This document shows positions 17,303-25,702 of a DNA stretch of 58,656 nt, one piece after another. Each line of letters begins with the position of its first letter. Position 1 is the first letter of the stretch. The DNA comes from Frankia canadensis. Lineage in GTDB: Bacteria > Actinomycetota > Actinomycetes > Frankiales > Frankiaceae. The notes beneath the pieces are model-generated. The model saw only the letters and a list, made by a program, of their open reading frames with translations, made no database searches and was not told the DNA's origin. The translations under genes were made by a program, and so were the position numbers. Where the stretch lies: NCBI RefSeq assembly GCF_900197875.1, contig NZ_FZMO01000101.1, positions 1-58,656 of the forward strand, in the 5' to 3' direction.

Positions 17303-18124
17303 CTACCAGTCCTGGGCGGCGAGTAGCAGTGTGGCGAGCGGTTCGAGGGTGGTCATGAGCTCGTCGAGCTCGTCGGGCCCGAGGCTCTCGTACGGCTTCG
17401 CGGCGAGGTCGTCGGTGAGCGCCTCGACCCGCGCACTGACGGCGCGGCCCGTTTCGCTCAGCCCACCGTCGTCTCCGGTCAGGGTGCGGGCGCGTACCCC
17501 GTCGATCAGGGCGGCGAGCTGCGCTGGGGGGAGGTGGTGGATCCGTCCGAACTTCTCCGCGGGCATGCCCAGGTCGAGGGCGTAGAGGACGTGAGCCTCC
17601 AGGCCGCCGACACCTTCGATCATCAGGGCGGCGATGTGCCCGTCGCCGCGGTGCTCGCGCAGCAGGGAAGCCGCGTGGAAGAGGCGAGCCACCACGTCCT
17701 CGGGGATCGGGATCGCGCGCAGCGCGGCGTACATGGGCCTGCCCGCGAACGGTGCGCTGGTCGCGGCCCGCAGCAACAGTTCGGTGGCCCGTGCGAAGGC
17801 GGGCGAGTCGACGTGATCGCCGAGGATCCGCCGCAACGCCTTCACACAACCCCTCTGACGAGCGGCGATCGCCGCTTCGGGCGTGGTCGTGTCCCACACC
17901 TTCGGGATGTGGCGGGCGACCTCGCCGGGAGCGAAGTTGTAGAAGAGTGCGTCCACCACCTCCGCCGGGACGATGCCGAGGGGCGCCGCCCGTCCGGCGA
18001 AGTAGGTATCCCAGTAGTTGGTGAACCCCAGGGCGAACATCGCCTCATTGGGTTCGTCGGCCGCGTAGGGGATGGCACCGATCGGTTCGATCAGCTCGAA
18101 CATCCGGCGTGCCGTCGAGTTCAT
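17303..18124 (-). CDS. SCO6745-family protein
   Basis: This 273-residue soluble protein belongs to the actinobacterial SCO6745 family (helical, often annotated as MarR-like or EvbL). Diagnostic segments are ARRMFELIEPIGAIPYAADE, FYNFAPGEVARHIPKVWDT, HAASLLREHRGDGHIAALM and FGRIHHLPPAQL. Function is unproven. The gene is alone. The 197 bases upstream (18125-18321, toward the response regulator's end) show no credible gene. Confidence 0.8.
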   Translation of the reverse strand: MNSTARRMFELIEPIGAIPYAADEPNEAMFALGFTNYWDTYFAGRAAPLGIVPAEVVDALFYNFAPGEVARHIPKVWDTTTPEAAIAARQRGCVKALRRILGDHVDSPAFARATELLLRAATSAPFAGRPMYAALRAIPIPEDVVARLFHAASLLREHRGDGHIAALMIEGVGGLEAHVLYALDLGMPAEKFGRIHHLPPAQLAALIDGVRARTLTGDDGGLSETGRAVSARVEALTDDLAAKPYESLGPDELDELMTTLEPLATLLLAAQDW

Positions 18125-18321
18125 GGCCTGACCCTCCTGCTACCCAGCGCGTCGTGCGGACACTTACGATCACTTGGACACCTGGTCCCCGCGAAACTCA
18201 TCGACGTCCTGGCTCGACGCACCCGAAAACCCTCCTGGCCAGCGGTAACGGCTCCGGCCCATAACGACAGGAGCTGTCGGCCAGACCACCGCCGCAGGGT
18301 AAGCGCCCCACGAGGGGTTGC

Positions 18322-18981
18322 TCAGTCGTCGGTGTCGGCCTGCGCGACGAGGAGCGCGAGTTGGACGCGGTTGTCGAGGTCGAGTTTGTCGAGCAGCCGA
18401 GAGACGTAGGCCTTGACGGTGGCCACGCTCAGGTAGGTGGTGGCAGCGATCTCCGCGTTGGGCAGGCCGCGGGCGACACCGCGGGCGACGTCGCGTTCCC
18501 GGTCGGTGAGCCCGGCGACGCGCGCGCGTGCGGCGGCTCGTTCGGCGCCCTGCTCGCCGGTACCGAGCATGGCGATGACCTGTCTGGTGATGGTGGGCGA
18601 CAGCGTCGCGTCGCCGGCGGCAACGGTTTCGATGGCGCGGACGATGTCGGCGGGCCGGGTGTCCTTGAGCAGGAAGCCGGCCGCGCCGGCGCGCAGCGCG
18701 GCGAGGACCTGACGGTCGGCGTCGAAGGTCGTCAGGATGATGACCTTGGGCGCGTCAGCCCGGCGGCGGAGTCGTTCGGTGGCGGTGACGCCGTCCACCT
18801 GGGGCATGCGGATGTCCATCAGGACGACGTCGGGGCGCAGCCGCCGCACCGCGTCGGGCACCTCGCAGCCGTCGGCGGCCTCGCCGACGATCCGCAGGGT
18901 CGGGGTGCCGCCGAGCATCACCGTCAGGCCGGCTCGCACCAGCGCGTCGTCATCGACGACAAGCACGCGGATCGGGCTCAT
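18322..18981 (-). CDS. NarL/LuxR-type two-component response regulator
   Basis: This 219-residue regulator has a receiver domain (VLVVDDDALVRAGL; phospho-acceptor Asp in VVLMDIRMPQVDG; Thr in IILTTFDA; Lys in GFLLKDT) and a C-terminal LuxR helix-turn-helix (GLTDRERDVARGVARGLPN and YLSVATVKAYVSRLLDKL). Its ATG overlaps the kinase stop as ATGA, so the two are translationally coupled, and it is the obvious partner of that kinase. It most likely controls the divergent ABC exporter genes. Confidence 0.93.
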   Translation of the reverse strand: MSPIRVLVVDDDALVRAGLTVMLGGTPTLRIVGEAADGCEVPDAVRRLRPDVVLMDIRMPQVDGVTATERLRRRADAPKVIILTTFDADRQVLAALRAGAAGFLLKDTRPADIVRAIETVAAGDATLSPTITRQVIAMLGTGEQGAERAAARARVAGLTDRERDVARGVARGLPNAEIAATTYLSVATVKAYVSRLLDKLDLDNRVQLALLVAQADTDD

Positions 18982-20198
18982 CGAGCCAGCCCCGATCCGG
19001 CGAGGTGTGGGTCGTGAGCCGGCCATGGCAGGTGCGCGCGGAGCAGGAAGCCGCTCCCGTCGCCGGTGGGGCCGTATTCGAGGTACCCGCCGGCCAGTTC
19101 GGCGCGTTCACGCAGCCCGATCAGCCCGGTCCCGGAGCCGGGGACGGTCGGGCCGGCGCGGCCGGTGAGGTCGGTGAGGTCGTTGCGCACCGCCACGCGG
19201 ACCGTGTCGCCGGGCGTGCCGGCCACGGTGACCGCGACGCGCGCGTACGGCGCGTGCTTGCGCACGTTGGTGAGCGCCTCCTGGACGATCCGATAGACGG
19301 TGCGGCCGGTGCCGAGCTCGAGACCGTGCCACTGACCCGTCGCCGTGAACGAGACGGCCAGCCCGGCCGCGCGTGACTGCTCGATCAGACCCGGCAGGTC
19401 GGCGGCGGTCGGTTGGGGCCGGCCCGCGTCGTCGGCCGACGGGGCGCGCAGCAGCGCGATCACCGAGCGCAGGTCGTCGAGCGCGGCGTGGGCGCTGTCG
19501 CGGATGACGTCGCCGGCGCGAGCGATCTCCGCCGGCGGTGCGTCGGGCCGGAACGCCAGCGCGCCGGCGTGGACGGCGAGCAGGGTCAGCCGGTGGGCGA
19601 GTACGTCGTGCATCTCCCGGGCGATGCGCTCGCGTTCGTGGCGCCGCGCGGCCTCGGCGCGTTCGAGGGCGAGATCGCGTTCGCGGGTGACGTCGGCGCG
19701 CAGCGAGGCGAGCAGCTGCCGCCGGGCGCGCACGAACATGCCCCAGCCGGTGATCGCGGCCGTGAGCAGTACGCCGACGGCAGCGTTCCACCAGAAGTGC
19801 GGCAACGGGTACAGGGCCAGGGACGCGAACACGCTGACGATCGCGAGCAGGGTGATCGCGAGCGCGGTCTGCCAGCGCCGGTGGATCGCCACCGCGAACA
19901 CCCCGACCAGCGGGGTGCCGGCGCCGAGCGTGGAGATCGTGCCGGCGACGATGGCGAAGACCGCGAAGTGCACTGGCCAGCGGCGGCACACGTAGACGCC
20001 GGCCAGACAGGCCACTCCCAGCACCACATCGACGCTGCGTAGCCAGAGCGGATGGTGGTACCGACCGAGCAGCACGGTCTGCTCGTTGAGGAGGCTGAAC
20101 CCGACCGTCGCCAGCAGCATCGTGGTGCCCACCGCAATGCTGCGACGGCGGCGCCCGCCGCGGCCGTGGCGGATCGGCGGGCTCACGAGGTCGGGCAT
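18978..20198 (-). CDS. Two-component sensor histidine kinase (NarL/DesK type)
   Basis: This membrane kinase has about four to five N-terminal helices (AVGTTMLLATVGFSLLNEQT; DVVLGVACLAGVYVC; FAVFAIVAGTISTLG; ALAITLLAIVSVFASLA; AVGVLLTAAITGWGMFV). A HisKA_3 dimerisation motif follows, with the phospho-accepting His in ERIAREMHDVLAHRL. The ATPase domain contains RIVQEALTNVRKHA (N-box) and GSGTGLIGLRERAELAGG (G-box). ATG 20198 is chosen over a longer frame. The divergent ABC exporter is the likely target of this kinase/regulator pair, as in DesKR or LiaRS-type systems. Confidence 0.92.
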   Translation of the reverse strand: MPDLVSPPIRHGRGGRRRRSIAVGTTMLLATVGFSLLNEQTVLLGRYHHPLWLRSVDVVLGVACLAGVYVCRRWPVHFAVFAIVAGTISTLGAGTPLVGVFAVAIHRRWQTALAITLLAIVSVFASLALYPLPHFWWNAAVGVLLTAAITGWGMFVRARRQLLASLRADVTRERDLALERAEAARRHERERIAREMHDVLAHRLTLLAVHAGALAFRPDAPPAEIARAGDVIRDSAHAALDDLRSVIALLRAPSADDAGRPQPTAADLPGLIEQSRAAGLAVSFTATGQWHGLELGTGRTVYRIVQEALTNVRKHAPYARVAVTVAGTPGDTVRVAVRNDLTDLTGRAGPTVPGSGTGLIGLRERAELAGGYLEYGPTGDGSGFLLRAHLPWPAHDPHLAGSGLAR

Positions 20199-20344
20199 AC
20201 GTGTCAGCCTAGGTCCGGCGCCGCCGCGTCGCGGGCGGTCGGCATCGCCCATAGACCAAAGTCGATCCGGTCGCCGACCTTTGGACCTCACTCATCACCT
20301 TCGGACGGCTGCGGCGACCCGCGGGTCGCCGTCATGCTGGCCAC

Positions 20345-21235
20345 ATGATCGTCATCGACCGCCTGACCAAGCGCTACGGCGCCGCCGCCGCGGTGAGCGA
20401 CGTGTCGTTCACCTGCCGTCCCGGCACGGTGACCGGTTTTCTGGGCCCGAACGGCGCCGGCAAGTCGACCACCCTGCGGATGCTGTGCGGCCTGGCCGCG
20501 CCGACCTCTGGGACCGCGAGCGTGCTCGGCGTCCCCTTCCGCGACCTCGACCAGCCCGGGCGCCGCGTCGGGGTCCTGCTGGACGCCTCGGCCCAGCACC
20601 CCGGCCGGACCGGCAGGGAGACGCTGACACTGGCCGCGGACACCATCGGCGTCGAGCGCCGCGAGGTGGAGGGGATCCTCACCCTGGTGGGGCTCGACGC
20701 CGCCGCGGCTCGCCGGCGGGTCGGCAGGTACTCCCTCGGCATGCGCCAACGCCTTGGCATCGGGATGGCGTTGCTCGGCGACCCGCAGGTGCTGATCCTC
20801 GACGAGCCGGCCAACGGCCTCGACCCGGCCGGCATCCACTGGATGCGTGAGCTGCTGCGACGCTTCGCCGACCGCGGCGGGACCGTGCTGTTGTCCTCCC
20901 ACCTGCTCGGCGAGGTGCAGGCCGTCGCCGACCAGCTGGTCATCATCGCCGGGGGTCGGATCGCCGTGCGGGGCGGCACCGCGGACCTGTTGTCGACGAC
21001 CGGGGTCCAGGCCCGGGCCACCGACGCCGAGGCGCTCACCCGAGCCCTGACCGCCGCCGGCCTGCGGCACCGGCGCCGGGGGGACGGGAGGTTTGTGGTG
21101 GACGCGCCGGCCGAGTCCGTCGCCCGCGCGGCCCTGGCGCACCGGGTCGTGCTTCTGGAACTGCGTGAGCCCGACGCCGCAGGTCTGGAAGAGCTGTTCC
21201 TGTCCCTCACCAGCCCTGCGGAGCGTGTCGCGTGA
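20345..21235 (+). CDS. ABC transporter ATP-binding protein (exporter)
   Basis: This is a 296-residue cytoplasmic ATPase. Walker A is GPNGAGKSTT, the signature is YSLGMRQRLGIG (an SLGM variant of LSGGQ), Walker B is VLILDEPANGLDPAG, and the switch His is in LLSSHLL. It belongs to the drug/antibiotic-export DrrA/CcmA-like group, with about 80 residues of C-terminal regulatory domain. The stop overlaps the permease start (ATGA-type, GTGA here) and the gene is divergent from the kinase. Confidence 0.93.
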   Translation: MIVIDRLTKRYGAAAAVSDVSFTCRPGTVTGFLGPNGAGKSTTLRMLCGLAAPTSGTASVLGVPFRDLDQPGRRVGVLLDASAQHPGRTGRETLTLAADTIGVERREVEGILTLVGLDAAAARRRVGRYSLGMRQRLGIGMALLGDPQVLILDEPANGLDPAGIHWMRELLRRFADRGGTVLLSSHLLGEVQAVADQLVIIAGGRIAVRGGTADLLSTTGVQARATDAEALTRALTAAGLRHRRRGDGRFVVDAPAESVARAALAHRVVLLELREPDAAGLEELFLSLTSPAERVA

Positions 21236-22041
21236 GCGAGAAGATCCTGTTCACCTCAGAAGCGGGCCGGTCCACCGTCCCCGCCCCGGCGCTGGCCCGG
21301 CGGCGCACCTCCGCCGGGTTCGGTCGGCTCGTGCGCATCGAGCTGCGTAAGAGCGTCGACACCCGTGCCGGACGCTGGCTGCTCGCCGGGGTCGCGATCA
21401 TCGGCGTCGCCATGACCTTCGTCGCCATGTTCACCGGTGACCCGGACGACCACACGTTTCCTCGGAGTGCCTCGTCCATCCAGGGCGCCATGGCCGTCCT
21501 GCTGCCGATCGTCAGCATCCTGCTGGTCACCAGCGAGTGGTCCCAGCGCACCGCTTTGCAGACCTTCGTCCTCACGCCGCGACGCGGCCGGGTGATCGCG
21601 GCCAAACTGGCCGCCGGCGCCGCGCTGGCCGTCGCCGTCGCCGTGCTCGGGATCGTCCTGTCCGCCCTGGCCACGCAGCTCGCCGGAACGCACCCGACGG
21701 TCGGCGAATGGCGCCAGGCCGGTGTCGTCCTGGTCGCGAGCGTGTCCGTGCAACTGCTGTCCCAGCTCTCCGGCATGGGTTTCGGCCTGCTTCTGCTCCA
21801 CAGCCCGGCCGCGATCGTGGCCAACTTCGTCATCCCGATCGCCTGGGCCGCCCTGGGCGGTGGCATCGCCGCTCTGCACGGCGTGCAGCCGTGGCTCGAC
21901 CCGGCCAAGGCCACCGAGAACCTGCTCGGCGGACACATGAACGCCCACCGTTGGGCCCAGGTCGGCGTCGTCGTCCTGGTCTGGGTGGTGGCCCTGATCG
22001 CCGCCGGGCTGATCCGGCTGCGCCGCAAGGACATCTCGTGA
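21232..22041 (+). CDS. ABC-2 type transporter permease
   Basis: This 269-residue integral membrane protein has six predicted helices, starting with WLLAGVAIIGVAMTFVAMFTG, then the pair around GAMAVLLPIVSILLVTSEW, LAVAVAVLGIVLSALATQL, LLSQLSGMGFGLLLLHSPA, FVIPIAWAALGGGIAAL and VVVLVWVVALIAAGLIRL. TSEWSQRTALQTFVLTPRR is the ABC-2 coupling-loop signature. It overlaps the ATPase by 4 bases and forms its transporter partner. The substrate is unknown; lipid, peptide or antibiotic export is common for such two-component-linked pairs. Confidence 0.9.
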   Translation: MSEKILFTSEAGRSTVPAPALARRRTSAGFGRLVRIELRKSVDTRAGRWLLAGVAIIGVAMTFVAMFTGDPDDHTFPRSASSIQGAMAVLLPIVSILLVTSEWSQRTALQTFVLTPRRGRVIAAKLAAGAALAVAVAVLGIVLSALATQLAGTHPTVGEWRQAGVVLVASVSVQLLSQLSGMGFGLLLLHSPAAIVANFVIPIAWAALGGGIAALHGVQPWLDPAKATENLLGGHMNAHRWAQVGVVVLVWVVALIAAGLIRLRRKDIS

Positions 22042-22105
22042 CCGTGGCGCTCACCTCTTTCTCGCCCGCCCCCGGAAGAACCCAACACGCGAAAGGAGCG
22101 TGCAC

Positions 22106-22303
22106 ATGAACGACGCCTGGGAAGGCACCGTGGTCAGGAAGTCGCGCGGCCTGCTGGACGGCTCGAACATGTACCGGCGCCTCAAGATTCGTCTGCGCGA
22201 CGGCACCATCATCACGGTCCGGGTCAGCCGCCCCGTGTGGAACAGCGTCGCGGTCGGCGACACGGTCCTGAAGCAGTCCGGACAGGACCCGGTCAGGGGC
22301 TAG
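22106..22303 (+). CDS. Small DUF7489-like protein
   Basis: This 65-residue protein (MNDAWEGTVVRKSRGLLDGS, YRRLKIRLRDGTIITVRV, VGDTVLKQSGQDP) looks like a small beta-barrel and matches short actinobacterial proteins now grouped under DUF7489. ATG 22106 has GAAAGGAG at a good distance. It follows the permease by 64 bases on the same strand, so it may be co-transcribed with the ABC exporter. Function is unknown. Confidence 0.65.
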   Translation: MNDAWEGTVVRKSRGLLDGSNMYRRLKIRLRDGTIITVRVSRPVWNSVAVGDTVLKQSGQDPVRG

Positions 22304-22784
22304 CTAGCCGTGCTCCGCCAGCGTGCCCGGGTGGTCCAGGACGCGACCGGGCGCAGCAGCAGACCTCTCTGCTCCGCGCAGAAAAATCTGTAGCCGCCGC
22401 AGTAGACATCGGGCGCCGCTCCGGGTAGAGTTCTTCTCGTAGCCAAGAGAGTCCGAGATCGCGGCAGACATGAACTGGCGCGAGCAGGACGGCCGCCCGG
22501 ACAGGCAGCCGAGCACCACCAGCAGTACCCCCCGCCAGGTAGCGCACACGGAGAGGAGTGGACGCCATCAGGATCGCCTGAGCGACAGCCCAGGTCGCTC
22601 GGTCACCGCAGGCCCCGATTGGAAGGTGGTCCCCGGTCACGCATATGCGATCTGCGCGCGCCTGCCGTTACGGGCGCATACGCGGAATCAGGAAGCCGGC
22701 GCATCTGGCCGGCAGATGGTGTTAACCCTCGGGGCCCTGGTGCGAGTAGGCACCAGGGCCCCTTCGCACGCCCCGAGAGGCGCG
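22304..22784. other. Intergenic region of about 480 bp, hairpin near its end
   Basis: No gene is supported here; open frames in the stretch lack codon bias and start signals. The only clear structure is the strong hairpin at 22731-22762. A GCTAGCTAGC stretch follows the stop of the small protein. Confidence 0.4.
22731..22762 (+). terminator. Strong 13-bp hairpin before the MerR gene
   Basis: GGGGCCCTGGTGC (22731-22743) pairs perfectly with GCACCAGGGCCCC (22750-22762) over a 6-base loop. CCTCGGGG/CCCCGAGAGG sequences just outside could extend or compete with the stem. It ends 22 bases before the MerR start and has no T-tract. It may be an actinobacterial-type terminator for the upstream unit or a 5'-UTR control hairpin. 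Confidence 0.5.
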
Positions 22785-23132
22785 ATGACCCCTGAAACAA
22801 CCCGCAGACCAGCCGACAGCCTCGACGACGACGACTATCCCGCCTACACCATGGGCCGCGCGGCCGACATCCTCGGCACCACCCCCGCCTTCCTGCGTGC
22901 CCTCGGCGAAGCCCGCCTGATCACCCCCCTGCGCTCCGAAGGCGGCCACCGCCGCTACTCCCGCTACCAGCTACGCATCGCCGGCCGGGTCCGCGAACTC
23001 GTCGACCAGGGCACCGCGATCGACGCCGCCTGCCGCATCGTCATCCTCGAAGACCAACTCGCCGAAGCCCAACAGCTCAACGAACAACTCCGTCGGCGGA
23101 CATCCGAGCCGCCACCCGACGGACCGTCCTGA
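22785..23132 (+). CDS. MerR-family transcriptional regulator
   Basis: This 115-residue regulator has the winged helix YTMGRAADILGTTPAFLRAL, ARLITPLRSEGGHRRYSRYQ (helix-turn-helix and wing), then VRELVDQGTAIDAACRIVIL and a short coiled coil, DQLAEAQQLNEQLRR. This is the HspR/short-MerR architecture common in actinobacteria, without metal-binding cysteines. The start at ATG 22785 follows GAGAGG. It ends 11 bases before the kinase gene, so both may be one unit. A strong hairpin lies in its leader. Confidence 0.85.
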   Translation: MTPETTRRPADSLDDDDYPAYTMGRAADILGTTPAFLRALGEARLITPLRSEGGHRRYSRYQLRIAGRVRELVDQGTAIDAACRIVILEDQLAEAQQLNEQLRRRTSEPPPDGPS

Positions 23133-23143
23133 CCCCCACACCC

Positions 23144-23926
23144 GTGACGATCGACCTGACCGGGGCGGGGCCCACCCCGGGCTACGGCGGCGGAAGTGGT
23201 CAAGCCGGCAGCCCGCAGCCACGGAAGGTCCGACATATTCCCCTGAAGCCGATCCCCGCGCTTGCCGGTCTACTGCTTCGCGCGTGCCCGGACCGGGTGC
23301 TGCGTGTCGCGATCGACGGCCCCGACGCTGCCGGCAAGACAACCCTGGCGGACGAACTCGCCCACGCGCTGGCGGGTCGGGACCGGCCGGTCATCCGCGC
23401 CAGCGTCGACGGCTTTCACCAGCCCCGGGCCGTGCGCCGACGCCGCGGGTCGCTGTCCCCACAGGGATACTTCCACGACGCGTTCGACTATGCCGCGCTG
23501 CGACGCCTCCTACTGGACCCGCTGGGTCCCGCCGGCGACCGGTACCACCGCACGGCCGCCTTCGACCACGTCCACGACCGCCCACTCGAACAGCCCGCCC
23601 ACCTGGCGGCCCACGACGCGATCCTCCTCGTCGACGGCGTCTTCCTCCAACGCGACGACCTGCGAAGCTGCTGGGACCTGACCGTGTATCTCCAGATCAG
23701 CCCCGCCGAGTCGCTGCGCCGCGCATTGCGACGCGACACCGCCCTGTTCGGTTCCCCCGCCGCCGTCCGCGAACGCTACGAGGCACGCTACCTGCCCGGC
23801 CAGCAGCTCTACCGGGCCATCGCCGCGCCCGCCGACCACGCCGACGTGCTGATCGACCACGAGCGACCAGATACACCCCGCATTCTGCGCTGGCCGACAG
23901 GCGGATCCGGAGTCATACCGGCGTGA
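23144..23926 (+). CDS. Uridine-kinase-like P-loop kinase
   Basis: This 260-residue P-loop kinase of the uridine kinase/phosphoribulokinase class has Walker A AIDGPDAAGKTTLADELA (residues about 58-75), VIRASVDGFHQPR (substrate loop with the DGFH motif), GYFHDAFDYAALRRLLLDPL, and AILLVDGVFLQRDDL with the catalytic Asp. The real substrate may not be uridine; such actinobacterial proteins are annotated only by class. The first about 45 residues are poorly conserved and the start is uncertain. A degenerate second copy lies at 24484-24745. Confidence 0.85.
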   Translation: MTIDLTGAGPTPGYGGGSGQAGSPQPRKVRHIPLKPIPALAGLLLRACPDRVLRVAIDGPDAAGKTTLADELAHALAGRDRPVIRASVDGFHQPRAVRRRRGSLSPQGYFHDAFDYAALRRLLLDPLGPAGDRYHRTAAFDHVHDRPLEQPAHLAAHDAILLVDGVFLQRDDLRSCWDLTVYLQISPAESLRRALRRDTALFGSPAAVRERYEARYLPGQQLYRAIAAPADHADVLIDHERPDTPRILRWPTGGSGVIPA

Positions 23927-24095
23927 CGCCGACACACGGCTGCCAGGGCCCGCGCGCCTGGGCCGCCGCTCCCCGCCTGGTGGCGTCGTCCACGGCCCCG
24001 GACGCGCCTGCGCCCACATGGTCGAGAGCAGTACCGCGTCGTTTCCCGCCGGAATCACGGTGGAGTCCGTCGATCTTGCTGGTTAGGGTCATGGG

Positions 24096-24455
24096 ATGAG
24101 TACTCGCACTTTCCGTATCACGGTCCGCGGCGTCTTCGACGGACTCAGCACCGATCAGCGGGCCCAGCTCCTGGCCCGTGCCGCAGAGCACGACGTCCTG
24201 CGCGCTGCCTTCACACGCGAGGGGCACCTCAGTTACGACCTGACAGCGCGATCCGCCTTCACCTTCCGATTCCTGGATTCCGGGGAGGAAGAGGAGGACA
24301 TCCTGGAGGCATCCGAACGCGCTGAGGAGGCGGCGAAGGCGTGGCTGACCGGGCGCGGCTACGGCTACAAGAACCTGCGGTCCCAGGCCGAGGACCTCTC
24401 CCAGGCACCGCTGGGCAAACGGCAGCGCCGCGCTGCGGCCCAGAAGAACGTCTGA
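24096..24455 (+). CDS. DUF6204 family protein
   Basis: This 119-residue soluble protein matches the actinobacterial DUF6204 family: STRTFRITVRGVFDGLSTDQ, the duplicated FTREGHLSYDLTARSAFTFRF, and the C-terminus YGYKNLRSQAEDLSQAPLGK. Function is unknown. It sits between a complete kinase gene and a truncated copy of the same kinase. This position suggests that a local duplication or insertion happened around it. Confidence 0.85.
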   Translation: MSTRTFRITVRGVFDGLSTDQRAQLLARAAEHDVLRAAFTREGHLSYDLTARSAFTFRFLDSGEEEEDILEASERAEEAAKAWLTGRGYGYKNLRSQAEDLSQAPLGKRQRRAAAQKNV

Positions 24456-24483
24456 TCCTTCAGCCGCATTCTCACCGCCTGGC

Positions 24484-24745
24484 CTGCTGCTCGACCCGCT
24501 GGGCCCCATGGGAGACCGGCGCTACCGCATAGCGGCTTTCGACCATCTCCGCGACGTCCCGCTCACCTGTCCCGCCCTCGAGGCGGCGCACGACGCGGCG
24601 CTCCTCGTCGACGGTGTCTTCCTCCTGCGCGACGAACTGTGCGGCCTGTGGGATCTCAGTGTGTTCCTCCAGGCAGGTCAGCCCCGCCGAGTCGCTGCGC
24701 CACGCGCTCCGACGCGACGTCACCCTCTTCGGTGAGCCGCGGTTG
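24484..24745 (+). pseudogene. Truncated second copy of the uridine-kinase-like gene
   Basis: The stretch reads LLLDPLGPMGDRRYRIAAFD, AAHDAALLVDGVFLLRDEL and WDLSVFLQ, then in the next frame VSPAESLRHALRRDVTLFGE. Each part lines up with the complete kinase at 23144-23926 (LLLDPLGPAGDRYHRTAAFD, ILLVDGVFLQRDDL, LQISPAESLRRALRRD). The P-loop half and the C-terminus are absent. The frame change is explained by a 4-base tandem duplication, CAGGCAGG, at 24670-24677. It cannot encode a working kinase. Confidence 0.8.
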
Positions 24746-24774
24746 TCTTGCCGCGGCAGCCTCGCGGCCGGGGT

Positions 24775-25629
24775 TCACCCAACCGCGCGGCCGGCGTCGG
24801 CGCGGACGGCGGTGGTCGCCAGGGTGGTGTAGTGCATCGTGAAGCGGCCGCCGAGGGCGTCGAGGGCACGGCCGACCGCGCCCAGGATCTCGGCCAGCTG
24901 ATCGGCGCGAAGGCGGGTGAGGCCACCGGTGGTGGGAAGCAGGTCCAGCCACTCGTCGCGGGTGTACGGCCGCTCCCAGTCGAATCGCCACTGCTCCGGA
25001 CCGTCGAACCGCCCGGTCTCGCGGATCCGCTCGGCGATCGTCGCGTACACCGCCTGGTACATCTCCAGCGGACGTCGCGGCGGCTGATCGCCGAACGGGG
25101 AGTCGGGCACCACCCGCCGGTAGGCGGCCGCGAACGGCTCGGCCACCTCGGCGGGCGGCTCGAACACGTGCCCGAAGATCGCCAGGAGGCCGCGGGGGCG
25201 CAGCACCTGGGCCGCCTTCACGGCCCCGGCGACCGGGTCCACCCAGTGCCACGACTGGGCGGCGATCACCGCGTCGAACGTCCGTCCGGCCGGTTCCCAG
25301 GCTTCGAACGTCGACACCTCGACCCGCAGGCCGCGGGCGCGGGCGGCCTCTGCCATCCGCGTGTCCGGCTCGACACCGAGCACGGTGCAGCCGGCGGCCT
25401 GGAACTGGCGGGCCGCGATGCCCGTGCCGGCGCCGACATCGAGCACGCCCGGCCCCGGACTCCTGGCGACGACTCGCGCCACCAGATCCTCGGGGTATCC
25501 CGGCCGGGCCCGGTCGTAGCGGTGCGCGTCCGTGCCGAAGGACTCGGCCATCTGCCGAGCCTGGTGCGGTCGGGCCTGGCGTGGTCGCGCCGGCTCCGGC
25601 TGCTCGTGCTCTCGCGGTAGAGTGGGCAT
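24775..25629 (-). CDS. Class I SAM-dependent methyltransferase
   Basis: This 284-residue methyltransferase has AESFGTDAHRYDRARPGYPE, motif I GVLDVGAGTGIAARQFQAAG, VLGVEPDTRMAEAAR, and motif II FDAVIAAQSWHWVDPVAGAV. The AQ(S/A)WHW motif is characteristic of the TAM/Tmt1-like group. The ATG at 25627-25629 lies inside the first of two GTGGGC-N4-GCCCAC boxes, so a repressor bound there would cover its translation start. It is divergent from a TetR gene which probably controls it. Confidence 0.88.
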   Translation of the reverse strand: MPTLPREHEQPEPARPRQARPHQARQMAESFGTDAHRYDRARPGYPEDLVARVVARSPGPGVLDVGAGTGIAARQFQAAGCTVLGVEPDTRMAEAARARGLRVEVSTFEAWEPAGRTFDAVIAAQSWHWVDPVAGAVKAAQVLRPRGLLAIFGHVFEPPAEVAEPFAAAYRRVVPDSPFGDQPPRRPLEMYQAVYATIAERIRETGRFDGPEQWRFDWERPYTRDEWLDLLPTTGGLTRLRADQLAEILGAVGRALDALGGRFTMHYTTLATTAVRADAGRAVG

Positions 25630-25658
25630 GCGCCCACCTTAGTGGGCGATTGCCCACT
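25622..25658. promoter_or_regulatory. Double TetR operator (two GTGGGC-N4-GCCCAC boxes)
   Basis: Box 1 is GTGGGC ATGC GCCCAC (25622-25637). Box 2 is AGTGGGC GATT GCCCACT (25641-25658). Their centres are 20 bases apart, about two helical turns, so repressor dimers would bind on the same face. Box 1 overlaps the methyltransferase start codon, and box 2 lies 45 bases before the TetR start. Confidence 0.65.
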
Positions 25659-25702
25659 TGCCTACGGATGCCCCGGGGCCTGGCGCACGAGAGGATCAGT
25701 CC

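Noticed and set aside
18160-18260. Plus-strand frame HLVPAKLIDVLARRTRKP in the gap before the response regulator
   Set aside because: It looked transposase-like at first, but it is too short and has no catalytic motif.
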